In this document: positions 35,801-46,879 of the stretch, in pieces
Layout: the number at the start of each line of letters is the position of its first letter
Position numbering within the stretch: position 1 is the first letter of the stretch
Assembly: GCA_964036045.1 (NCBI GenBank)
Contig: OZ038379.1
Coordinates: 75,783,992-75,847,991, forward strand
DNA from: Eutreptiella sp. 'Long Island Sound 2002'
Taxonomy: Eukaryota > Euglenozoa > Euglenophyceae > Eutreptiales > Eutreptiaceae
Direction: 5' to 3'
DNA length: 64,000 bases
Position numbers and translations under genes: made by a program
The notes under the pieces: model-generated
What the model was told of the DNA's origin: nothing
Databases searched by the model: none
Seen by the model: only the letters and a program-made list of their open reading frames with translations

Positions 35801-37248
35801 GTCTCTAAAGCTGCGGACGCCGCCGTGTGGGAAGACCTGAAGGACATCAAGCCCCCTACGTACGATGGCAACCCCCTCAACCTCGACCGCTTCTTGGAGA
35901 ACCTGGACGATTGGGGGATGACCGTCACTGAAGAGATGGATCCCGCAGAGGCGGAGGAATATGTCTTCAAACGGTTCAGGTGGCGCCTGCCGGAGGTGCT
36001 CCAAGAGCTATACTTCGTGGCGACCAAGAAGGGGAAAATCAGGACCCTCAAAGAAGCAAAGAAGTGGCTCAACGAGCAGAAGTGAGTGGACGCTCCGCAG
36101 GTGGCTGCCAAGCGGTGGGGGGCCATCAAGCTTCAGCATGATGGTCGGGAGATCCGCCTACGGAATTGGCGAGACCTCCGGGGGCAATACACCCTCTTCC
36201 GCCGCAACGTGAAGGACTGGAATGAGGGTGACAAGCAGGCCCGCCTGCTCTCCATGCTGCTGGAAGCATGGATCAAGAGAGTCACCAAGGAGGAAGCCAA
36301 GAGGGCGAAGTTCATCCACACGTTCAAGATGATCCTCCCCAGGGAGTATCATCCAAAAGTGTTGGCTTGGACAAAGAAGCATGTGGCGCTGGATGTCAAG
36401 CAGCGAGAGCTGCGGAACGCCCTCCTCATCACCGTCACGGGCGATCGCAAGAAGACCGCGATGTTACGCCTCGACGAGTGTGACGTGGGCGGCCAGACCC
36501 TCTGTCTGCAGGCCATCCCGGCGCGGATGACCTGCGACGACGTCTTGGATTGGGTTGGAGAGGAAGTACTCAAAGAGTACAGGAATCTCCACCACACCCG
36601 CGGCTTGAAGGCCGGTGACCGTGACGTCAACTATGTTGCCGAAAGGGTCGGGCGGGGAATCTGCCATGGACTCAGCGGGAACCGAAGCTGGTGAGGCCCT
36701 CGGCGATGAGGACGACGACCATGAGCCCGCCGAGACAGCCGTTTGTGCCTTCGAGGCCAACAACCTGAACACGGAAGCAACCAGGGGAAGCTGGAAGCCC
36801 CTGCAGAAGGATTGGAAGAAGAAAGAGAAGAAGGAGCCACGCCGTATGGGCGACCCTCCGCCATCCTTTGGGGAGTTCATACGAGCTCACCCTCAGGGCT
36901 GTTTCGTGTGTTATGGAAGGAACAAAGGGTTCAAACATGACCACCAACATGTCTCATCCACAAGGCCGACACGGAGGCTTACAAGAAGGTGCACGGGTCA
37001 AAAAAGCGTGCATCCGTGGGTATCCGACGAACAAGGTGGAGGTCGAGAAGGACGAGCTCTCCAAGCTGATGTCCGTGGGGACCGAGTTGGCCAAAGAGAT
37101 CCAGGAGATCAAGAAGTCCTGGGTCCCGGAGTCGGACGACAAGAACAAGGACAAGGACAAGAAGGGTAAGAAGGGGGGAAGGAAGAAGAGTGTCAACGAG
37201 GTTGATACGGATGAGAGTACCCCTGCTACGACAAGCGACACCCCTTAG
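32896..37248 (+). pseudogene. gag: gag of element 1 (multiple frameshifts)
   Basis: Begins MVNWQEAGKTW like element 2 gag. Frame shifts occur near 33280, 34815, 35780, 36640 and in the zinc-knuckle region near 36940, and TGA stops occur at 35445 and 36083. Regions in order are an N-terminal WLRVEGYAYRFHQKRW block and a 130-residue Ala/Glu/Arg coiled coil (about 33840-34260). An acidic linker, a Gly/Pro-rich spacer (about 34700-34880) and a second coiled coil (about 34900-35160) follow. Then come a capsid-like region (IKPPTYDGNPLNLDRFLENL, from about 35845), a Cys/His knuckle (CFVCYGRNKGF) and a Lys-rich tail. At about 1,450 codons it is far longer than usual Ty3/gypsy gag. It ends at UAG 37246-37248, in frame with pol. 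Confidence 0.75.
37246..37248 (+). promoter_or_regulatory. UAG between gag and pol of element 1 (candidate readthrough site)
   Basis: Gag ends CCT-TAG-CAG. The same frame stays open afterwards and enters pol (QRPCSQGPQLGRSQDG). Element 2 has CCT-TAG-CGG at the same site. Stop-codon readthrough between gag and pol is known from gammaretroviruses. Conservation here suggests a similar use, not yet shown. Confidence 0.5.
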
Positions 37249-37436
37249 CAGAGACCCTGCAGCCAAGGGCCCCAGCTAGGGCGGTCGCAGGATGGTGTTG
37301 CGGGAAGCGCCGCACCATCCCATTCGGGAGACGATGAGCACAAAGGGACTGCCGCGGGCGTAAGGCCCGGTCCGGCACCCGAGACGAAAGACAGTCGCAG
37401 TGGCAGGGTGGGGGCAAGTGAGGGCACGAACCCTGG
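37249..37436 (+). pseudogene. pol: pol of element 1, first part (before the element 2 insertion)
   Basis: Continues in the gag frame after UAG to ...GASEGTNPG, where element 2 interrupts the Gly codon after its second base. It matches the pol start of element 2 (46680-46876, minus). This is a linker before protease, low in conserved motifs. Confidence 0.8.
37433..37436. repeat. Target site duplication of element 2, left copy
   Basis: CTGG sits directly against the outer end of LTR C. The same four bases follow the outer end of LTR D at 54475-54478. Ty3/gypsy elements usually make 4-6 bp duplications. Confidence 0.85.
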
Positions 37437-40433
37437 TGACGCTTTCCCGTGGGGGGCCTGGCCACGGGGCGCTGCGGTGGACACGCACAAGCAAGCAGGC
37501 AGGCAAAGCACTGCGCTCACAGGGGCATCATCACGCTCGTGTCATGTGACAAAGCGTTTCAGGATCCTTGCCACTCTGAAACAAGGGAACAAAAGTGTGT
37601 ACAACAACACATCAGGATATGTACACATGGGGTTAAGACTGGACTGAGGTAAGGGCATCACAGAGTAATAGACAGTCGGTCCCAACTCGTATCCCAATCC
37701 CAGGTCCGACCCTCTCAGTGGCTGGCAGGGGCGAGAGCTCAAACACAACTCATGCCCTGCTCAGTCCGGACCCTGAAACCCTGCCAATAGGGGAGGATCT
37801 ACCGCCCAGCCACAGGCGAGTCTCTGGGAACCAAGGGGCTCCAAGGCAGACTGACAGTAGCTCCCTATGCTCCAAAAACAGCGGGTCCGAACTCTCCTCT
37901 GAGCGGGAGATAAGGCCCCGCCATTATCCCCTAGGAGTTGGTAGCTGAAAATGGACTGTTTCAGCCCAGACTGATATTAGCTCGAAAAACTCCAAAGTTG
38001 ACCCCTAGTCCAGACCAGCCGGAGGTAGGGACGAGGCAACTGACCCTATGCCCTTCGAGTACGAACTCCCTGGAGCCCTGACTCAACCTGGTTCCCTCTG
38101 AGCTCCCGGCATCAGGGCACCACGGGTTCGTCAGCTGGGGTCATGATGCCAAACCCACCAAAATTGGCGGCATTCCCACGCGTGGCTTGCCCGGCCAGGG
38201 CAAGGCCAATGGCTCACAGGATAGGAGGCAGGACCTAGGACTCATATCTGAGTGTACAACCTGAAATGCGGTCTGGGCTCTCTGTTGGCATAGAGATATG
38301 GGGCCGCCAATTGACCACACGGGGGGCCGAAATTGGGGTCCGAAAAGGGGGTCATTTTGGCTGCTCAAAATGAGCCAAAATCGGGGTACCCCCAATGGTA
38401 TATCTCCACGCCGGCTTGAAGATCCGATCCTCCATTCCATATGCGATCCACCGGGAGTCCAACAGAGACTCCCATGCACTTGGCTCTCAAAGATCTCCAT
38501 GCCACTCGGCGTGGTGACAATCCAAATTGGGTCCACAATTGCCAAAATCGCAAAATCGTCCACACTTACTTTGGGCTAGCACCTTGACGAAGGTTGCTCC
38601 GCTTCGCCCACCTGGTGTGTGAACCTTGGTGACCAATATCCATAACACCCATGTCATATATGGTCTATTGGTCCATGCGTCCGGCGTGCACGAGGGGGCT
38701 GAACATGGTGCACGGCGGGCAGAAAATGTGGAAAATTGCTCAAAATGGCCGAAAATGCGCACACTCATGGTTGGGGCAAATGAGGCACATGCCCGACTTG
38801 GACCGGAGGGTGCCATAGGATTGGTATCAAGTCATATGCGTCCAACATATCTTTTGGGTGTCGCCCAAACCCCTCCTGTTTTGGGAATGGCAGGGTCGCC
38901 AAGTGAGCCCATGATTTGGGATCGTCCCAAATCGCCAACATGGCGGCCACGGTATGCCAAGCCCAAGGGGAGTTGTTCGTCGGGTCCAAGATATGTTGGG
39001 CACCGAAGTGGGTACCCTCATAACATACTTGAGTCATGATGTCAATTGAGCGCAACGTTGAGATACACAGTCGCGATTTGACATCATGACGGGCAAAAAA
39101 CAGCAAAATTGGCGAAAAAAGGCGCAAAAGTGCCTTGAAAAATGCACAAATATATTGTAATATCTTCGGCTTGGGTTGAGTAATCGACCAATCCTTCTAA
39201 ACACAATGACTCGACACCAATGACCTTTGATTCCACATATGTGCTCCACTTGGGGCGCTTTGGAAGGCCGCGCGCGCTGCCTCCCAAGTGGGCACATGCA
39301 AAAATGGAATATTGCACAAAACACACCTTGCTCGCAACGCATCGCTTCGGGAGCGCTCCACAAGCGTCCCTTCACGATGGGCTTGCGAGTGTTGGTTGGG
39401 AGTACAATGAAGGGCTTCGTGCGATATGGGGTCCATTGGCGGGTTGGTCTTGGAATGGTGCACCCGCCAAATGGGCACGTGATATGACACCAAATATGGC
39501 ATACAACCCTACCCTCGCCTTCTACACCCAACCTAGTGGCCTAGAATCAAGGTGTGCCTATATTCTAGAGTAACTTTGGTCCCTTAACACGCATGCAAGT
39601 GCTTTGGTCGAAAATCGACCTCCCTTCGGAAAGCCGAATTTTAGCATGCACAAAAATATATTGCCAATATATATATGGAGATCATATATGTACTATCCGG
39701 GGAAGACAAGTGATATGCCCCGGATGTAGAGGCAAGCAAAGAGGGAGAAAACGCCAACTCAACATACTTCTACACGTACTTGGACGCCAAGTACGTGAGA
39801 TTGCCCATTTCTTGGAAAACACTCAAAATAAAAAACCCTTTGGTCCTATGGAGTTGGGATCCTTTGGCGTCATCCTATGACTATGGGGGGCAAAACCTCA
39901 TACACAGTGCCTATGAGGCACGTTAATTCGTCCTTGGGCGCTTGAACGCTCGTAACCCTTCTTATTTCACTTGGGGGTTCAAAGCGCCTTCGGCCGCCCA
40001 GATTTTCTGGGGAAAATCTCGGATGCGATGCGTTTTATCGGGGAGAAAATTGCGGATCACTCGAAGAGTTTTTCAGTCTTGCCTTCCAAGAAAAATCGTT
40101 TTACAGAATCATCTAATGCAGTGCACGGAACGGGCGACGTCAGGCGGCGATTTCACAACAATTAGGAATCGCGGTAGAAATTGGGTATTTCACCGATTTT
40201 TAACCGCAAATCGACCAAGACAGTAAAATTATGGTGATTCCACATCGACTTAATGGTTAGAAATTGGATTCCAGATTTCACGGGTTAGAGAACAGGGATA
40301 TCCCGCTGACAGCCGGTGTCAACGGCTTCCGCACGGGTGTGACGGCTCACAGGCCTCCGGGTCATGGGCCATAAGGGGTGTGACAGCTCACAGGCCTCCG
40401 GGCCATGGGCCATAGGTTCTGGGTACCGCTTCA
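37437..40433 (-). repeat. LTR C, 3' LTR of element 2
   Basis: Read on the minus strand it runs from TGAAGCGG (40433) to ...AAGCGTCA (37437), about 3.0 kb, closely similar along its length to LTR D. A purine tract abuts its start on the internal side. Near its 5' end a segment of about 38 bp (TATGGCCCATGGCCCGGAGG and onwards) is present twice, as in LTR D, but once in LTR B. Confidence 0.9.
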
Positions 40434-40446
40434 CCCCCCTCCTTGG
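40434..40446 (-). other. Polypurine tract of element 2
   Basis: On the minus strand CCAAGGAGGGGGG runs straight into the LTR start TGAAGCGG. The same arrangement occurs at 69-80. Polypurine tracts prime plus-strand DNA synthesis in LTR elements. Confidence 0.75.
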
Positions 40447-41890
40447 AGCAAACCCTGGGGGGGGCTCGATAACACCCAAGCATGGCAGCGGGTACCCGGG
40501 ACCATCCCCTGAAGGGGGGGGGGGGTGTCACATCCTCACTTCAGGCCGATTTGCGGGTTAGGCTGCCCAGTACAATCCCACAGTAAAACAGGTATGATGC
40601 TGTAGTCGTTAGTAACCGCAAGTATAGTATCAAGTATCAAGTCCCGGGTCCTGGTGGCGATGGTTCGGCATCCAAAGGACACATTAACCCATACCAGGCG
40701 CACCGGGTGCCGGCTGCGACGGTCACTACCACAGCAGCAGTGGCATACACGGCCAAAATAGGCGTCACACGACGACCGAGGTGGTCCCACCGGTCGAAAG
40801 CGAGCACAAAGATCTATCAGGCTACCCCAGGCTTCCGAAGGCCGCAGTCTGGGAGCGAGTACCCACGGGTCCTTCTTTGGGCGCACCATGTCCATATTCA
40901 CAACGCGAGTCCAGAGTGGTAAAGCCGAACGAGCTCCTCCATAAGGGATCGGGCATCAAGGCCGTCTTTTCCCTCGCCCCATTACCACGAAGGCCATGCA
41001 TGGGGGAGTCCCCATGCAGTCTGGGCGGAGGCGTCGACTCCTCAAACCACCAGTTTCCCAGGCAGACTGACCGAGGTCAGGACACCGGAGGTCGCCACCC
41101 GACTGCAAGTGCGTCTGCGAGTCGGTAGGCTCACACTGGGACTGACAGTGGCGGACCGCTGGGAGTGCAGTCAGGCAACTGGGCTTCCCGCCTGGCGCCA
41201 TCAGGATCTCAGCACATCACAGCTACTAGGGCGCACGGTATCACGGGCACTCAAACGGAAGAATCTGTACTCAGGTACTGGTCCAGGCTGGACCTTATGT
41301 AAGAGTCCGATTCGCATCCCTCCGGGGGGAAAAACAGTCCATTTCCGGTGATGGACTGACAACACTTAACATACAGATGCACATATCCTTGGGAGCAGAA
41401 AAATAAGCAATAAGCGGGGTAATAGGCGTGTAAACACACTCTGGCCAAAGCGCCAAACCACGCCCCGGTTAGGATAAGGCATATGCAGGAGGGTGGGCAA
41501 GAAAACGCCTGAGTTCAGGCCATATATAGTCTGCAGACACACGTAGACTGGTCTGGATCCCGCAAGTGCCACGGGACCAGACCACACACCAAAAATCGCA
41601 ATGCGGATGACAGCGGCATCCGTTGCGCAACGTCGTATGGGCTTCAAGGCCCCAACAGCTCAGGAAATGTCAAGGTCAGTCACCCTGCCCGGTTTCCCAA
41701 GGATTCAGCAGGCGGGGAGTGACGAATAGGAGTGGAAGAGAGGGACCATCCTCCCCTGGATTCAGCAGGGGGGGTATATGGCCACTCTGATGGCAGGTCA
41801 CCGCAAGATGGAACAGAGCAAGCAAGTGAGGGACGATCCGTCGACCAAACAACTGCTCAAAATGTATCAGAGGAGAGCTGAGAACGGTGA
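40447..41890 (-). other. 3' untranslated region of element 2
   Basis: About 1.4 kb between the pol stop and the polypurine tract. It contains a 12-13 base G run on the + strand near 40514-40526 and no protein-like frame. The last bases match 1-79 of the window in reverse complement. Confidence 0.6.
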
Positions 41891-42350
41891 TCAGGCGCCC
41901 CTGGCTGCAATCGCCTGGGTGAGTGCTGCCAAGTCCGAGACGTGGATCTTGGTCTTGTGCTTGCCGATGTAGTCCATGAAGGGTGTGTTCATCCGCAGCA
42001 CGAACGAGGAGACGGGTTCCCAGGTGTTGTGGGACGGCGCATAGCCTCGCCAACGAACCTTGAACTCCAGGCCTCCGGGTGCTCAAGCGTTTGGACGCTG
42101 GGCCAGGATCTTCTCGACGGTATAGTTGTCTTGCTCAGCATAATCGTCGTCCCAATCAGCCTCATGTGCGGCGTAGTCCAGGGACACATGTTCGCAACGG
42201 AGGTCGGGTTCCCGCACACGGAGCTGACTCTCGTGGCGCTCCCGGAACTGTCCGTGACCCACCTTGATGCGGTAGGTGTCCTCACCCATCCTGCGGACCA
42301 CCTCTCCGGGTGTGAACCAGGTTTTGGTGCGGTGGGTGCCCCTTCGGGCG
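41891..42350 (-). pseudogene. pol: Chromodomain tail of element 2 integrase
   Basis: The minus frame reads KTWFTPGEVVRRMGEDTYRIKVG and then NYTVEKILAQRPNA. After a TGA at 42083-42085 the same frame continues GGLEFKVRWRGYAPSHNTWEP and ends at TGA 41891-41893. YTVEKIL, VRWRGY and NTWEP are the aromatic-cage and core motifs of chromodomains, which target chromoviral integrase to methylated-histone chromatin. It follows a frameshift from the main integrase frame near 42350. The TGA may be a CGA-to-TGA change. Confidence 0.85.
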
Positions 42351-43343
42351 GGGTCTGATCACCCACACCGGGTCTCCCAGCCTGAACTTTTGCGCTGTCG
42401 AGCTGGGGGCGGACTTCTGACGCTCAGCATGCTCCTTCTTGAGCTGCTGGCGGATGTCCCGCGCCGTTGCCTCTTGCCGCGCAAAGAATTCCTTGGCGTC
42501 CATGGCCATACCATCACCAGACAAGGGAAGTACCCGACCAAGGGGGTCCCTGCTGAACAGAATCTGGTGAGGGGACAAACCACCCGGAGTGGGGGTGTCA
42601 TGATGGGCCTTCAGAGCGGGCCACATCTCCTCAAACCAGTTCCGACGTGGATTGTTGATGTGAATCTTGCGCAGCTTCTCGAACAGCTGTCGTCCAGCCA
42701 CTTCAGCCCGGCCGTTAGACCGGCTGAGATAGGCGACGCTCTTGGCATGACGTATTCCCATGAGGGAACACATGGCCTTCAACCAGCCACCAGTAAACTG
42801 GGGCCCTCGGTCACTGCAAATGGTGCGGGGGGTATCAAAGACGGTCAGCCAATGACGAATCATCATGACTGCCACTTCCTTGGCAAGCGACCCCTTTTTG
42901 CGTGCCGGAACGGCTACTACGTAGCCGCTGTGGCGGTCGACACAGAGGACCACACAGTCAAAGGTCTCCTTGCCTATGTGAACTTCGGGCATGGAGAAGA
43001 CGTTCATGGCCACGCTCTCCATGGGCTGGTCAGGCACTGGAGTCCATTGGGCTTCCCCCTTGACGTTCCGGTTGTCGGGATTGCAGGCCTGACAGACCGA
43101 GCAACCCTTTCTGACCTTCTCGATAGCGCTGTAGAGACTGATCTGGTCGATTTCGAACCGGCGCTGCATGTCCAGGGCTTGCTTCTTGACCCCTGGGTGG
43201 ATCATGTGGTGGTGCCAAGCCTCACATAGCCTGAGCACTCGGGACTCCGGGACCAGCAGCTTATCATTCCGGTAGAGCTTGCCATCTTCCTCAGTCAGCC
43301 CCTTTGGCCACTTCTGCCCGTCATCAGGGTCGGTCACAGCCCT
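42351..43343 (-). pseudogene. pol: Integrase of element 2
   Basis: Zinc-binding HHCC region: WHHHMIHPGVKK, then CSVCQAC about 35 residues later. Catalytic core: CVDRHSGY (Asp), SDRGPQFTGGW (Asp) and NGRAEVAGR (Glu), the complete DDE triad of retroviral-type integrases. The C-terminal part has GDPVWVIRPRPKG. It inserts element cDNA in the nucleus. An in-frame TAG (43344-43346) separates it from the RNase H/linker stretch, and a frameshift near 42350 separates it from the chromodomain. Confidence 0.9.
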
Positions 43344-44225
43344 CTATTCGGCCTCAAAGGCCTCAGACTTGGCGTAGTGGTCGGTCCAGTCGTCCTGGAG
43401 GCAAGATTCAGGGAAGAGGTGCTTGTCGGACTCAGCTCCATCAGGGGCGAGTACTCTGACCGCTCTGCCCATCCTCATTCCAAGGGGGGCATCCGCAGCC
43501 ATGACGACGAAGCATGTAACACCCTCCTTCTCCATCAGGCGCTCCATTTCTATGATCTTCTTGGCCTCAGCGGTCTCAGCCTCATCGCCATGGGCAGAGA
43601 CATCTGTCATGCCCTTGCTGGCGGGATAGGCCCACCTACTGAGACAGTCCGCCACGGTGTTGTCCTTACCAGGAACATACAGCATCGTGAGGTCGAACTT
43701 GGCCAAGGTCTCATGCCATCTTGCCCGTCGGGAGGCGGGACCAGAGGGGGTGTCCACGTGCTCCTTGTGCCACGACTACAGACTCTGATGGTCGGTGCAG
43801 ACGGTGACAGGATGGAGGGCTATGTACCCAGCCCATTTCCTGAGAGCCATGACGATGGCATACGCCTCCTTTTCTCGGGGCGTCCACGTCCGTCTCTGGC
43901 CTTCCGCCAGGACTCGGCTCCAGAAGGCCACTGGCACGTGCCTCCCATCGTCAAGCACTTGTTCGAACACAGCGCCAACGGCGTAGTCGGAAGCGTTGGT
44001 GCGCAGGACGAACCCTCGGTCAGGATCCACGAGGTGCAGACCCACTGCGGATAGCAGCGCCTGCTTAATCCCCTCAAAGGCACGGTTGGACTCAGCATTC
44101 CAGACCAGAGCCTCCTTGGACCCCTTCTTGGTCTCCTCTCGGTTGCCCTTGAGCATGGTCGTCATGGGGGCTGCATACTCGGCATACATTTTGATATACC
44201 CCGAGTAGTAGTTGCAGAACCCCAA
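43344..44225 (-). pseudogene. pol: RT connection and RNase H of element 2
   Basis: Starts GFCNYYSGYIKMYAEYAAPM, the RT connection typical of Ty3/gypsy, then RNase H: RTNASDYAVGAV, REKEAYA and CTDHQSL. The usual first catalytic Asp of TDAS is Asn here, and also in element 1 (63373-). A TAG at 43776-43778 follows HQSL, and the same frame continues SWHKEHVDTPSG and YVPGKDNTVADCLSR. It ends at TAG 43344-43346. These modules degrade the RNA strand during reverse transcription. Confidence 0.85.
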
Positions 44226-44810
44226 CTACGCCCGTAGCTCAGAGACCGTTTTGGGATTTTCCCAGTGCTCGATCGCAGCCACCTTGCCAGGTATGAGCTT
44301 CCGCTGCCCGTTCCCAACTACGTGGACAGCGAAGACCACCTCACTTACCGCAATGGTGGCCTTGTCACTGCTGCCCGTGAGTTTGTGCCGAACCAGAAGG
44401 TCCAGCACTCGGGTGACGTCCCTCTCATGTGCCTCCAGGAGCTCCTCATAGCTCATACTGGGGTCCCCGGACGCGATGATCACGTCGTCCACGAAGGGGT
44501 CCGCACAGTCACGCACCGGCTCAAGCAGGTTCTCCAGCATCTGCTCAAAAGCCGCATTGCCGTTGGTAACGCCCATGGGCATCACCTTCCACTGGAGAGG
44601 TCCAAGTGGGGTGCTCATGGCTGTGCAGGCACGGGACTCCTCGGCGAGAGGCATCTGATGATAACCATGTTTCAGGTCAATCACCGTGAAGATCCTCCGC
44701 CGGTGTTGTTTTTGCAGCATGTCCTCAATGAGGGGCAGCGTATAGCTGTCATGCTGCGTTTGGGCGTTTAGGCCGCGGTAGTCGACCACAAGCCGCCACT
44801 CACCGGCCAC
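44226..44810 (-). pseudogene. pol: Reverse transcriptase core of element 2
   Basis: GEWRLVVDYRGLN, then FTVIDLKHGYHQMPLAEES, MPMGVTNGNAAFEQML and FVDDVIIAS, the ordered RT motifs of Ty3/gypsy with an intact FVDD catalytic pair. It ends at TAG 44226-44228, where element 1 has TAC (Tyr). The frame is displaced from the upstream protease-linker frame by a deletion near 44880. Confidence 0.92.
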
Positions 44811-45784
44811 CTTCTTGGGGATGACGAAGCACGGGGAGGCCCACTCGGAGTGGCACGGCTCAAGCCAGCCTCTCTGAAATCACGGAGGATCTTCTCCATG
44901 GCCTCCTTCCTCTCGCCCCTCAGGGCGAACTCCCGGTGTCGATACACACGGGGGTCTGGCTTCAGTCGTATCTTGGCCTCGCCATACGGTCCACGCACCG
45001 GTGGGGGAAACACAGGTTTTCCGCTGAAGAAGGTTTCACCATATTTCTGCTTCAGCCTGGCCCTCAATCCCTGGATTTTGGGGCACTCATCGGACTCCGC
45101 TTTGGCTTTTCCGGGCACCTGGACCACTGAGCTTACTTGAGGGGTAGCGACCCCACTCGGTTTCGGCTCAGGTGGTCTTCCCAGGTGGCCCAAAGGGCGA
45201 TCTCTGGTCTTGCCTCAGAACAGGTCGCCGTAGGTTGGTGGGTTGCCACCGATTGGCTCGTCCTGGCTGGACATGTGGTCCAGCACCCTCTTTACGAAAG
45301 TATTCCCATCATAGGAACCAGAGACGATCAAGTCCACTTCCCACTAGGCTTTGTCCTGGCCCTTGCCCTCACGCTGGTTTCCCCAGTCGTGAAAGGGCTG
45401 ATCCATATACCCCTGAACCAGATGGAACTCCTCTTCAGTGAGGGGGTCCTCCGATTCCCCGATGTCAACAGGGGAAACCGCAAAGCATTGCCGCCATGGC
45501 TCCGCTATGATGCGGTTGACACACACGAAGTCCGTGGTGTCGGCCTGTTCAAGGCCCCCATCCACATAGTGGAATTCTGTTGGCCATCTCTTGGGTGGCA
45601 TGGGCTGTCCCTTAGCGTCCTGATAGACACTCTCCCCAGCCGGTAGGACGACCTTGTTTAAGGTCATGTTGGTCAATGAGACCAACCAATCTCGGGTGCT
45701 TTCCTCCTCGGTGCATCCTATAGGAACAACCAGCACTGCCTTGGAGCGGTCCTTGCGAATCTTCGCTACCGCCCTTGGAATGTC
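44768..45784 (-). pseudogene. pol: pol linker of element 2 between protease and RT
   Basis: Same frame as protease, broken by TAG 45785-45787 and TAG 45344-45346 (each aligned with TGG, Trp, in element 1) and TGA 45215-45217 (CGA, Arg, in element 1). Content includes QDAKGQPMPPKRWPTEFHY and, near RT, KPDPRVYRHREFALRGERK. Frame is lost near 44880 (DFREAGLSR against EFIERGWLE in element 1). Confidence 0.8.
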
Positions 45785-46876
45785 CTATCGGGGGCAATGG
45801 ATCCACATCAAACCCTGATGCGGACCCCAGTGCTTCTTCCACACGGAGTCCTGGTCGCTCCAGTACTTCTCACAAACCCGAAGATGGGAGGAGGTTCCTG
45901 AAGAGAACGCATCCAGGGCCAGATCGGAAGCTCCCAGGTCCGCAACCACTCGGCTCGCCACTTCCGGCATTACGCCGTACTCCTGGTTTGCTGGCCCAGT
46001 TGGCTTAGTGCCAAGCGCGGCTACTTCGAGCTGATTGCCTTCCGGGTGGATCCATTGGCATTCCACATGGTGCTCAGGTGACGAAAGCCACAAGGGCTGG
46101 TCGTCCTGGTACAGGGTCATTGAGGCCAGGGCCAGGAGAACACCGGAGTCCGCCTCCATCATGAAGTCGTACCCAACGATCATGTCCGAGTCCATCTCGG
46201 CCTCGTAGAAGCGACCTTGCAGAAGAATTTCCTTGCCGAGATCCGGGCGGCTCAGCTCACGGTGGTTCACGAACTGCAGCCCAATGGCCGCTTCCTTCGT
46301 GCCCCCCACCATGTACTGGCCGTTCGCCACCTTCAGCCTGACAGATTTCCTACTGTCGGTCAAGCACTCTGGCGGAAGTAGGCCAGCCTTGACCAAGCTT
46401 ACCTGAGCTCCCGTGTCGACCAACACGTCGAAGACGTTCTCCACTTCCCCGCATAAGGCACGGACCTTAAGGTGCAACTGCCGCTCACGCCCAACACGGC
46501 GCACGGCGTGCAAGCTCAGGATCTGCGGCCGTTCCAAAAGCTCAACAAGCGACTGGTGTAGGTCGTGGACAATGGGCTCAGGCTGCCCATCTGCAGCATC
46601 CAGCTGCGGTCTGGGTGATCCTCCGATACCCTCAGATAGATCGTGAAGCACATCAAATACATTCTTGGTCGCGAAGGATGGACGGCTGGAAGGGTTCGTG
46701 CCTTCACTTGCCCTCACGCCGCCACCGCAACTGTCTTTCCCTTTGGGTGCCGGACCGGGCCTTCCGCCCGCGGCAGTACCTTTGTGCTTATCGTCTCCCG
46801 ACTGGGATGGTGTGGCGCTTCCCACGACACCATCCTGCGACCGCCCTAGCTGGGGCCCTTGGCTGCAGGGGCTCCG
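45785..46876 (-). pseudogene. pol: Aspartic protease region of element 2 pol
   Basis: Open in the gag frame right after UAG. It carries VFDVLVDTGAQVSLV (about 46400-46440), the DTGA active site of retropepsins, followed by MIVGYDFMMEADSG. A pre-protease region (RPSFATKNVFDVLHDL) is conserved with element 1. Stop: TAG 45785-45787 in HCPR-*-DIPRAV, Trp in element 1. It cleaves the Gag-Pol polyprotein. Confidence 0.88.
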
Positions 46877-46879
46877 CTA
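46877..46879 (-). promoter_or_regulatory. UAG between gag and pol of element 2 (candidate readthrough site)
   Basis: Minus-strand CCT-TAG-CGG. Gag upstream and pol downstream share one frame with no other stop between. A CCCU/AGGG stem with a 7-nt loop lies about 10 nt downstream in the RNA. It is conserved with 37246-37248. Confidence 0.5.

Noticed and set aside
39220-39573. ORFs of 86-165 codons within the LTRs (also 53084-53585)
   Set aside because: They are present in both LTRs only because the DNA is repeated. Frames break between copies, and A carries different stops.
37437-40433. 29.4-40.4 kb read as one unit with inverted terminal repeats around gag
   Set aside because: LTRs B and C are in opposite orientation only because C belongs to nested element 2. 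The CTGG duplication and frame restoration show the true pairing C-D.
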